From: Chloromonas sp. AAM2
Lineage: Eukaryota > Chlorophyta > Chlorophyceae > Chlamydomonadales > Chlamydomonadaceae
Length of the DNA stretch: 64,000 nucleotides
Reading direction: 5' to 3'
Assembly (NCBI GenBank): GCA_004335635.1
Contig: QAXH01005278.1
Span: 1-64,000 of the forward strand
Shown piece by piece: positions 49,637-60,600 of the stretch (position 1 is the stretch's first letter; every line of letters begins with the position of its first letter). Made by a program: the position numbers and the translations under genes. The notes beneath the pieces were generated by a model that saw only the letters and a program-made list of their open reading frames with translations, did not search any database and was not told the origin of the DNA.

Positions 49637-52483
49637 CTTGAGTGTGCCAGAACGCTGTGACCTGACGAACACATTTGAGTGCACAGGAAGCATCGTGTGT
49701 TGATGAGACGTGATTTGCTTCTTCGCGAAATGTCTGTGACAGAGCCCGAGTGCCCATGTGCTGACTTATGATGACAAAGCGGGCCATGTGTTTTTTTGTC
49801 AGCTGGCACGCAGCTATTGCTGGCCAATTCGGAAGCTGCCCTTGCACGAGAGCCAGGAGTCCACAGAGGCATTGTGATCTGCAGAGCGCCTTGCGTCCTT
49901 CTGGTCAAGTATCTGTGGCATGTCTGATTGCTGCTCTGGAGTTGTCCTTGGTATCACAGGCTGTTGCTTGCTGGAGTTGATTTAGGCTGATGGGGTAGCG
50001 GACAAGAGCTGCTCAGCTTGCACACTCGGTGACTGGATGCCCTCCTAGACCAGGTGCTGCGACTGAGGCTTGATTGGGTCATGCTATGACTTCGTACACC
50101 CACCATGGGATGGGTTCATCCATGGGTGAAGGGCGAGCCAGCAAAGGCATATCAAGTCATGGCTCAGGTCAGCAGTCAAAGCTCAGAGTCGGGATCAGAC
50201 ACTTCAGATTTTAAGATTTCTATTATCTCTGGCCAACGGGTTGCTTGTTTTCCTCCACACACTCACAGCGCGTGTGTCGAAACACACTTCCCAGTGCCCT
50301 ATGCACTACCGCTCCGCCTTGATTAATTCATCGTTTTCGCCCGATGCGATTGCCCACAAGAGAAACTGTTCTCCGGTTTCTCAGTCCTTAGTAAGTGTGG
50401 ACGAGGTTTTTCAGATCAGATTACCGAATTACCGAGTGGGTAGTTATAGGTAGTTATAGTGTTATGTTATAGGCCGTCCTAACCCTACCCTCAACCCTGA
50501 CCCTAACCCTAATCTCGCCCGGCCAGCGCTGCACGAATTTTCTCTGCCCACGAGGTGCCTGCCTTGTTCAGATATTCCACTATTTACATTGAATAAACAG
50601 GCCATGGAGTTGGCTGCCGGCATCCACGGTTGTGTTGATTGCCAACTTTTCAAACTACGAGAAACAGACCAACCCGCCAGTCCCACAGCTGTGTGTGCTA
50701 ACCCTCAGACCACGTATCTGCGTATTCTACAAGACCGGTTGAAGAGGCCTGGAAAGGCAACTGGTTCACACCTTGACATTATGGGCGAGCAATCGCATCT
50801 TCAAAGTTTCAGTCAATGTGCTGGGAAACGCTCATGCATAAGATTCTATCAACATCGCCTAGCAACAGGCTGTGCAAATAGATTTCTTAGGCAGGAGTAA
50901 AAGAAAAGAACATCCTGCTAGAGTAAGTAGACCCTGGTACACACACACTTGAAGCTGCATGCGAGTTGTGTCCGGAGGAACACTGAGTAACAAACCATGA
51001 ACATAACGTCAGCTGCTGTGCACCTAGAACTCAGCTCCCAGTCAATCCCGTCCTTCAGGCCTCATCTTCACCCGAGGAGCTGGAATCACTAGCAGAGCGC
51101 TCTGGTCAACTCACAAACACGGCAGTCATTAACACATGTGCTGGGCAGTCACTAACACAACGATCAAGCTCGGTCAGATCAAGCTTTGCTGCTCAAATGG
51201 CCTCGACCATCCACAACATGCCTGGCCAAGATCGCCATGCCGCAGTGCAAGATCTCCATAACATATGAAAAATGTTGGAACCACCTTCTGTTGAAGCCAG
51301 GCATCTGCATAGCCTGGCCAGCGCCTCACAGGCTCACCCCTTGAGATTGGTGTTCTGCTCTCACATTCACCCTGGCTTACAACACTGGTCTCCAGGCAGC
51401 ATATGCATGGGCAGTATGTGACCAGCCCATGTGGGCAGAATGCAGCCGACACAGGTGAGCATGGCCAGAACTGCCAGACATGCTGAAGTTGGCTGCAGCG
51501 TAGACTCGTGTAATGACCAGTATGAAAGCACCTGCCGCGGCTGGCTGGTGTGGATTCATAACAGTTCCTGTCAAGGTACCCCAGGCTGCTCCAAACCCGT
51601 TCAAAGGCAGGCTCAGTCCGCATCCACATGCAATCAAGCGTGCTCTGCGTCCACGCCACGTGCACTGTATCCATGCGCCATGTGGCATGTCAGGCCTGTA
51701 TCCATGCTCTGTTGACGGCCTGCCTGCTTCCATGTGCCTGCTCTCCATGTTGCGCTTGTTGCTCAGGCCACCAACTGTTGGTTGCTGCTGGTTCGGTTAC
51801 AAGTGCGCCTGCGTGCTCGTGGGGAAGGGTTGGTAGGTGGTTTGCTGCCCGCCGTTCAAACCCTCGGTCCTGTATCAGGGCAGAGAAAGGAGCAGGTATC
51901 AGACAGTAATCAAATCATCATCATCAACAAGCATCATACATCAGGATCGACGGCAATATCAATGCTTAGGAAATCTGTTAGATATTCATGAATACAACAC
52001 ACATGCAGGCACACAAGTACATTGACAGGTGCACGCTTGCACCCATGCATGCACGGCTCAGCCTACGCATTATTTAAGGCAGCTTGAGGTGGACGGCTGC
52101 ATGCATGCATGCACGTATGTTAGGCATGCACGGACGCTGGCATCCATCCATGCAAGAAGACGAGGTTGAACACCGGCCTGACCAATCATTGGATGCTCAG
52201 CTACAGAAGAAGTGAGCAGGAGAGCAGAAAAATATGATGCCCCACCGTTCTGGCCAACCTCAAGCAACAGAAGGGCTTGTGCATGTCCCATATGCAAGTG
52301 TGCGCACGCAAGTGCGTGCACACGAGTGTGTGGTATGAGATTGTATGCATCCGAGTGAATGCAAGTGCGTGCACACGAGTGTGTGGTATGAGATTGTATG
52401 CATCCGAGTGAATGCATGTGCATGCATACGAGTGTGTGGTATGCAATTGCATGCATGCGAGTGAGTGCATGTGCGCGTGTGCA
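49637..52483. other. Repeat-rich spacer, no supported gene
   Basis: This is 2.8 kb between NDC80 and the AGTRAP-like gene. It holds a short telomere-like run (about 50470-50512, CCCTAACCCT words) and a 53-bp tandem repeat at the right end. Open frames on the minus strand at 51174-51748 have no matching splice structure or recognised domain. I see no supported gene. Confidence 0.5.
52318..52483. repeat. 53-bp tandem repeat
   Basis: Three copies of a unit containing CACGAGTGTGTGGTATGAGA and ATGCATCCGAGTGAATGCA lie with a 53-bp period. The last copies run up to the stop codon of the AGTRAP-like gene (52484-52486), so the array forms its 3' UTR or flank. Confidence 0.9.
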
Positions 52484-53884
52484 TTATCCCCACCTAGGCG
52501 GTGCATAGCTGCTGAATGGGTTGTCATTAGACGCTTGAAAAGGCGGGGGCGCCGCCATACTCTGGGGTGCGCCCATCATGGCTTGCGAGGGCCCACCTGC
52601 GCCCGTGGTTGGGTTGATGGGCTGGTAAGTGCCGCCACCCTCGCCTGCAGGGGTGCGAGGAGTGGGCAGACATAAGAGAAGCAGGAACGGAATTGAGGCT
52701 CATCATTCCCCAACCCAATTATTAAAGCAGTAGCATAGCAAATGAACATCAAAACATGGTCAGGGGTGGAGAGCCCTGCACAATTTACAATGGCAATGGT
52801 TCAGCCAAGCGCGCATAGTCTAGAAGGCCGCGACTCATGCACGGTGGCAAGCACGGTCAAAACTAGGTCTGGATGAAAGCCACTTAGTGTTGATGTAACA
52901 TTGATCAAGTCTGGGGTGTCAAACTGCTTTACCACCAACCAAGGTTGAAGCAGTTAGCTTGTTAAAGGACAACGGTTTACAGCTGCGACACTTCCCCACG
53001 CTGTGCTTCCACCGTTTTACTACTCATTAAGGGGTTTAGCCCCGGCGATACGTGGTACATGTGCCCCAGCTGCACCTGGAACCTGGTTTCTGTTTACCTG
53101 CTAGAATCGATCGGTGGAGGGACCATGCAAACACCGCTCCTGCAGCCGTAGCCAGCATCTCCCCAATCGAGAAGAACACGAGCCACCCTCGGCCTCCGTA
53201 GGCAAAGTGCGCTCCTGACAGACGCACTATGTTGATGAGGATGGACAGTGGAGCCAGTGCCATGAACTGCATAGTGTTTTGTGCAGGATGAAGTCAATGA
53301 GCAGGAAGCTGGTGGCAAGGCCTTGTGCAGGGGTGCACAGATTACCATCTTGGTTTGGCTGACATCTAAATTGCCATGCGCTGGGCTGATACATGAGATG
53401 ATTGAGGCCCTTGTGTACATGCCAATTTGCTGAATTGTTTTTGTGTGCAAAAAAATTTTACTCGGTGTACTCGTTGTTACAACATTGTAACTGTGTAAGC
53501 GTACGACTGCCTGCTGTTGTAGGTGCCAGAGCCCTGTAATACAGCTACAAAGCATGTGTGGGGACTTTGGGAGTCTGCATGTAACTCGGGAGTTGTCTGG
53601 AAGATGCCTGTGCTCACCAAAACCAGCAGCTCTGTGCTACTCATGTACACGCTCAGTAGACCCTGCATGCGATCGAAGAAGGCAAATCGGTCATTCTACG
53701 CAATCGGACAGTTCGAGGCATGGGCCATCAAAACTGCAGTTCTCGCACGCACCAGCAGCGCTATTGTTCCGCTAACATCACTGTGCCACGCTGATGTGAT
53801 CAGTGCCAAGACGAGAATGGTAACTGCGGAGATTGCCACATACGTAGCACGGGTTCCCCCGAAAGCCCCGGCCGGTGAAAGCAT
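52484..53884 (-). CDS. AGTRAP-like multi-pass membrane protein
   Basis: Four exons, 53884-53753, 53662-53618, 53266-53098 and 52644-52484, join in phase to give 168 aa. Hydrophobic spans are VAISAVTILVLALI, a YMSSTELLVLFMALAPLSIL stretch and LVFFSIGEMLATAAGAVFAW. A hydrophilic tail follows with TYQPINP and NDNPFSSYAPP.  Order, length and the sequences around LSILINIVRLS and the YQ.I tail resemble AGTRAP (angiotensin II receptor-associated protein, about 159 aa). In animals that protein lies in Golgi/endosomal membranes. The resemblance is remote and from memory. The animal protein has an extra N-terminal span, so an upstream exon may be missing here. The NPF word is a known EH-domain ligand. 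Confidence 0.5.
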
Positions 53885-54273
53885 GGCGTTCGCTCAGAGA
53901 ACCCTTGGGCACTCCTGCTCGTCGGGATTTACTCCACCTCTCAGTGTCGGAGTCACCCGCAGTAAGGATTTTCCCTCTTGCTTGCAGAAAGGGTTTATTG
54001 CAACCTTCAGAAATCCTACCCGTTTCGAACTGTTTTCAGCCCTGCCAGATGCGACATCGTGAGTCATGGACGCATTGCATCAGCAATACTTCTCTTACTG
54101 TGGATGACGGATTGCAACTGCTACCAGTCGCTCTACACTTCCTGATGCACAGCCTCAGGAGGTGAGGTTACAGGGCTGACACAGTCTCACGTCAAGTTTG
54201 GACAGTCAATACACAATCCTCAGCAGCCAATGGCCTCACTGTTGCGTCAATCCGAGCACTGGGGGAATGCTCA
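53885..54273. promoter_or_regulatory. Divergent promoter region, AGTRAP-like / DUF2237
   Basis: These 389 bp separate two head-to-head start codons. They could also contain an upstream exon of the AGTRAP-like gene: an ATG at 54057 (minus) opens a short frame, but its phase does not fit the next exon. Confidence 0.45.
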
Positions 54274-56694
54274 ATGCTCACTTCCCCTGTGAATGCGCAC
54301 CACAGCATCTCCTTCACACCATCTGCCTGGCAACGTGGATGCAATTCCCTGATACCCTGCATTGTTGGTTGCTTACTGCTATGCAGCCTCTGCACGCGCA
54401 ACATCCTTGCATTTCAGATCAAGGGTCCATCTTCCTCGGCCAGTTGCTACCCCCGGCCAAGGGGTGCAGAGACTGTTGCCTGGAGATCTTCTGTGAAGGC
54501 TTTCAGCAACAGCGACGGCAACGGTACTGGTGCAAACGGTGTGACCAAACAGCGCTCAGCGGGCACAACAATGTCTGCAGCCGAGGTGCGTTGGAGCCAT
54601 TCTACTCTGGGTTAAGGATCAGGTCGAGGATTACAACAGGCCTCCATGCAAGTCAATCACACTTGACAGGGCCGTGACCAAGGCTCAATCCGATGTAAAT
54701 CTATAGACGGCGTGCATGTCTTGTCTCCAACTTGGGATATGCAACAGGATGTCAGTTGAGCACAGGCTGTGCTAGTGGATGCACAGGCAGCGAGTTGACG
54801 CACTAGGTGTCTGTAGGCTCAGCGGTCACGAATGCAACAAGCCTCACAGGCTGGGGGCTTGGCTGATTAAAACTGACTGGAACCTGCCACACAAACAGAA
54901 CTGGGAGTCACGCTGTGTGGTGTCATGCGCATGTCATGGTGTTCGTCCATGCCCTGATCATTTGTATAAACGCCATTGTTTGTATAAACGCCATAACCCT
55001 ACAAGCCAATCATTCGTCTCCCTACGCATACAGAATCTAAAAGTCTCAGAACCATGGGCATGCTCGCCTTGAGTCTTATCACCTGCAGGGCCCTTTGAAC
55101 GTGCTGGGCACTCCGCTGCAATGCTGCTGCACCAGCCCCGTCACCGGCTTCTACAGGCAAGCATAGGGTTCAATCTATGTACTAATTGCAGGCTTATTTA
55201 AGCAAGCCGTACTATTTGCAAGCTGTACTATTGGCAACCTTTGTCGTTTGTCGAGCCTGGCTCCCCATGTATGGCATAGCCGGTTTGAACTTATGCACTA
55301 CTTGCAAGCTTTGCTTGATTGAGCCTGACAAACCTAGTAAGTTGGTGGATACAAAGCAGCCTGGTCAGGTCTCACGGGGCTGCTGAGTGGTTTGGCAGCA
55401 ACCCATGAAACTGACTGCTTCAAGCTGACTGGCAGCATCACTGATGTCTGGCCTAGCAAACAGGTGCGCTCCAGTCAGCCTTTGCCCAACCCGCTCTTGT
55501 GCGTCCGGCAAAACGTACATGTTGCACCACACTTGTTGAGGAAAACCCCACATGTACTGAGTGTGAAACACAAACGCTCATAGGGTTCAGGAAATTACTT
55601 TGATGAATGAATTTCAGTTTGCCACCAGTAGATGGGACCTGCGGCATCACTTACCTGCCTGAGCTTAAGAGCGGCCCACAGGGTTGCTGCCAGCGTCCCC
55701 CATGTCATGTAGCGTCATGATCAGCATGGCCCATGCACAAGGAGGACATGAGTACTAGATTCATGGCACGAGAAGTAAGCCAAATGTCATGTCATTATGT
55801 TCAGGGACGGTTTCTGCCGCACGGACGCTGCGGACCAGGGCCGCCACGTGGTGTGTGCGCAAGTCACACAGGCGTTTCTAGAGTACTCACGGTCACAGGG
55901 CAATGACCTCATGACACCTGCACCGTGGTTCAACTTTCCGGGGCTCAAGGACGGTGAGTGCTTTCATGACAATTTGGTTATGTGTGCGTGCGTGCGTGCG
56001 TGTGCAACCTGCCTGCTAGGCAGGGCAGAATAGGACAGCAGGCCTTGCGGCCTGGAGTTATCACTCATCAGAGAATGCAGTGGGCTGTGCTGCTTATATG
56101 TGCTGTGCCGTTGTCACCTTGCTATGTGTGCTGAAGTATGCTAACTGCATGCTATGTGCACGAGCATGCACACAAGCGAGCAGGCTTGCGAATGAAAGGG
56201 CTTGGTCAAACTTGGCTGGCGGGGTCAGTACTGCTGACTGCCATTCTTTTCGACACCAGTCTGCAGCCAGCACTATCATCCACAAAGCTCTGTGCTTTTG
56301 CAGGTGGTGGTTAACATGCCCTGTCTAGCACCTGGGCATCGGTGGCCTAACTCGCCCTCATGCTGTAAGCCTGCTGCCTTGAGCTTTTGTTGATATTAGC
56401 TGTGCCCTCATCTGTCCATGTGGGCCAGTGGTGTCCGGCACGCTACCTATTGATTGGTGTAGTACGAGAATCGGTGGCCTAAGTCGCCCTGCTGCTGAGC
56501 CTACGGCCTTCTTGATGAAAGTTATGCTTCCGTTGTACACAGGTGACAAGTGGTGCCTGTGTGCGGCACGTTGGCGCGAGGCTGTGGACGCCGGCTGTGC
56601 GCCCCCTGTGTTCCTCAAGTGCACACACGCCAAGGCACTTGAGTATGTCACCATGCAGCAGCTCAAGGCCCACGCGCTAGACCTGGACGCATGA
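54274..56694 (+). CDS. DUF2237-family protein
   Basis: DUF2237 is a small conserved family of bacteria, algae and plants with unknown function. Four exons, 54274-54585, 55089-55156, 55805-55953 and 56543-56694, give 226 aa. Hallmarks occur in order: PLNVLGTPLQCCCTSPVTGF, YRDGFCRTD, VCAQVTQAFLEYSRSQGNDL, PWFNFPGLKDGDKWCLCAAR, and APPVFLKCTHAKALEYV. Several Cys residues are conserved in the family and may bind metal or be redox active (inference). About 100 residues precede the domain. The first 45 are hydrophobic and could be an organelle targeting sequence. The start at 54274 is the first ATG in an open frame and is uncertain. Intron 2 has a GC donor (CTACAG|GCAAGC). Confidence 0.9.
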
Positions 56695-57669
56695 AGCCCT
56701 GACACCTGAGTCTCAGATGCCGAGTAAGCACAAGCCCTTAAGCCTGCGCTTTAAGCTGTGAGCCTGAACGGTCATTAAAGCACATACACCTCTCCAAGGC
56801 TTGAGTTGCCAGCCCAAGCTGGCTGCTTTTGCCTTGCCGTGGCCTGTTGTCTGAGGCTCTTCAAGAGCTATGAGTTATCTGGACTCATCAAGCCTATGCT
56901 TTGAGCCCTGAGTCTCAGCATGTTTTCAACCACGTTTTTGTCTGCCCCTTGTTCGCGGCTGATGCCTTCTATTCTTACCATAACGCTCATCATGTGCTTC
57001 TTATCAAACTGTGGTTTGGGTTGGTCTGCTGGGCCATGATTGGTGTTGATTGATTCGTGAAACACTAGCTGGTGGTATTTACAAATGATTTTATGGCAGA
57101 GCAAGTCTGTTACCCAAAGACAAGGGTCAGTGTTAACTCTCATGCTCTCCTGCTGCAGTAGCACACTTAAACAACGTTGGAGACGTTGGGAAATATACAC
57201 ACAGTGCCGGACCTCTTGCCAGGTGCAGAGCTGGATGCCTTTCTCATCCTGCATAAGCAAAAGCTTACACGGATTCTCGGCATTACAATGTGGTAGGGAG
57301 CTCAACCTACACGTGCAAGGAACTGCTGGCATGACAGCGTCCCATCAGCAAGCTCGTCACGTTTCAATGCTGATCTTTCCTCCTCGGTTGGCTTGCCCAG
57401 ACTGGCGCAAACCAAAGCTATAAAGCAAGCTGCAAGCTGTGCACAAGTGGTGGGCTGTGCTCGTGAATGGCTCACTACAAGGCTCACTACAGGCCTTTCC
57501 TGCCAAATGCCTGCATTGTCTGGAAAAACACAAATTACTCTGGCAATTCAAATCCGCCGTTTCAAAAGTGTCGTCAACGACCAGAAATCTGCCGGCCTGG
57601 AGTTGATCATCACTGCCTGTTCAAGCCACCAGACGCCGACTGAGCTGAGGAATTAGCTGCCGTATCGCC
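56695..57669. other. Intergenic region, nothing recognised
   Basis: This spacer lies between the DUF2237 stop and the P450 start codon. The first 250 bp contain loosely repeated GAGCCT/AGCCTG words. I see no gene, repeat family member or RNA gene. Confidence 0.5.
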
Positions 57670-60600
57670 ATGCCAGTTGTCTGGCTTACAGCCGCGTTGG
57701 TGGGTGCCTCAGCATGGCTGCTGCTACGCAAGAAGAAGAAGTTGCCGGATGGAACAGAGGAGGCGCCGTCACCACCTGGAGGTCTGCTGGGCCACATATC
57801 GCTCATCCAGAACAAGGCTATACACAGGCAGTTTGTCAAAGTAAGACTGCGACGTGGTTGGTACACATGAATCTGCAAGCGATCGCTCACTTAAGAGATC
57901 GCTCTTGTAGTCGTGCCGTCAGCTTGTTCAATCGCATGGTCAATGGCAATGTTTGGCTACGGTCGGTTAACTAGAAGATTTAAGATTCAATTGGTCATTG
58001 ATGATTAAGTTGGCAAGTGGCCAACATTTAATTGGCCATTAATGATCAATCGTTTTCCACGCGTTTTCCATGCCCTCAATAACCCTGCCATGGTCAGTGG
58101 TATGGTCAAGTCAACGTCCGAGGGTCTACAGAGTCTGGGGTCTAGAGTGCCTGTCAGGCGCATCCGCCAGCCAACTCCTCCACCTAACACTGTCAAAGTA
58201 CAGCTGCCAGGTGCTGTGCCATAGCTCACAACAGCACACCAGATGCCCAACGGGAAGATATGTAGCGGATGGGCGAGCGGTACACATATGTGAACCTGAT
58301 GCATGCATGCAGTGGGCGGATGAATACGGAGGCGTGTACCAGATACAGTTGGGCGGTCGCGTGTTCATCATCTCAGACAGCACACTGGCAGCACCGCTGC
58401 TGGCCCGTGGCCCTCAATACGTCCCGAAGGCCAAGAAAATATACAGCCTATCATGCTTTGTGAGCGTGGCTGGGCATGTTAGCTTCCAGGTTGCTTGATT
58501 AAGCATGTCAGCTTATACGCAGTGATCGGCATTCGCCACGCTGGATCAGCATTCCTTGTTTCCTATCACTGTTATGCTCTGTCCAAAATGCCGTATTCTA
58601 GCCTGCAACCCACAGTGCTGCTTGTGCATGGCAATTGTCCCTCATGGTATCAACCCTTGCCTGTACTTGCGACTTGCCCCACACGGCCTGCACGGTTTTG
58701 TACTGCAGCTGTCCCTCAACACACAATCTATATTCAACCTTGTATCGCCTGCCACTCACTCCAGTGTTCAGTTCACCTTGGACTGCATGTTGCACTGCAT
58801 CCCTCAACACACGATTCCTAATTAACCTTGTATCGCTGACACCATGTTGTACTGCAGCTGTCCCTTGACACACATTCCATATTCAACGAACACGATGACT
58901 CCAAGCCCTCCTGGCAACACGTGCGCAATACCATGGCAGTCTGCTTCAGCACCAAGAACATCAAAAAACTGTTCCCAGAGCTACTGTGAGTATCACACGT
59001 GTTCAAGTATGCCAAGTGTGTAGTTCTATACTGCACATACATCTGTTCAGCTGCATCTACCAGAATTTTGTTTTGTTTCATCATCTGTAAGCCATGATCA
59101 TTCTCTTGTTCTTGTCTTGCTTGTACTGGTGCAGAACAGCAATAGCTAACCACGCCTGTTCAGATTGTGCTTGCTTTAGCTTCACACTGTGTATTGATTA
59201 CATCAGGGGGTCCCACATGCACCGAGCGCAAACGCTAGCAAGCCATGCGAGAGACGAGGCAAGATACCGTCCTGACAAACCCTGAGCGGCAGAAGGCAAA
59301 ACCAAGGTGCAAAGTGCAAAGGACGCAGAAGTTAAAGCGCTGAGGACAAAAGAAGGCCTACTGCCAACGGCTGACAGGCAGGGGTCAAGCACAGCTAGAA
59401 TCAAAAAACGGGCAAACACTGTCGAGAAGATCACTGCTGACATTGTGATTCGTATTTAAGATGCCTGGTACTCCGTTCGCAGGGTCACTGCTGATAAGAT
59501 GATGGGCATGTGGGAGGCTCTGCTGACGTCAGCAGGCCCTGAGGGAGCGGTGGTTGAGATAGACAGTTGGGTGCAGCGCTGTGTGCTGGACAGCGTGTCC
59601 TCGGCAGGCTTTGGATACCAAACAAAAGCCCTGGACAGTACTGATAGCGAGTTCTTACAGGTATGAATGACCAGAACATCGGACCAGATGCGATTGGGGC
59701 AGCAAACGTGCTAAGCAGAGTCTTCAAGCACCGACACACCAATGGACAAACGCCAGTACGTGGGGCAACAAGTGGGGTGTCACTGCCAGCATGAGTTGCA
59801 GTTTCTAGAGTCCTAACCTACTACTGCTACCAGCATCGGGTGGCAAAAAAAAGGAAGTTTGCCAGTTCTGGGACAGGTTTTGCGCTGACACTAGTTACTT
59901 CTGCACTATTGCATCAAGCAGACGCGTGCACCAATCTGCACTAATGACACACTGACAACCTAGAAGGTCAATTTACCCTTCACAAACGAAGCATTGCTAC
60001 TCAGCACGTATACAAGAGAACAACATACGTATACAAGAGAGGACAAGAGAGAAAGTATTTGCTGAACCTTGACTACTGTGATTGAGTTGACTCTCTAGTT
60101 TCAATCTGAGGCCTGGTGGTTGCCAAGCATGCAATTGCCAACCATGTGGTATCCGCCCATGTGCTAACCGTTGTTAACAGACCATGTGGCTTGCAGGTCA
60201 TCCATGAAATGATGTCTGAGTTCACATTGAGGGCTGCAAACCCACTCAGGGCGCCATTGCAAAGGTATGGACAGAATGGGCACAGGAACAGTGTGGACAG
60301 GGACTGAGATGAGCTGCCGACAAACGAGCCAGGGCATTTCGTGTGCAGGGAATGCTCAAAGTGTTGGCGCCTGCACATGGTTGGATCTGCATGGGATACT
60401 GCATGGGACACTGCATGGGATACTGCATGGGACACTGCATGGGATACTGCACGGGACACTGCATGGGACACTGCATGGGGCACTGCATGGGATACTGCAT
60501 GGGACACTGCATGGTGCCAAACTCAGGCATGCCAAGTGAGTATGTCCAGCACGTGATCGTACTCCCACGCACCGAGTCACCAGAGTCATGCCCAGCGCTT

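Noticed and set aside
51174..51674. Minus-strand ORF with an ICYGD word, recalling the IFYGN word of the Fanzor remnant
   Set aside because: No zinc ribbon, no HRDVNAARN-like motif and no splice structure follow. A single short word is not enough.
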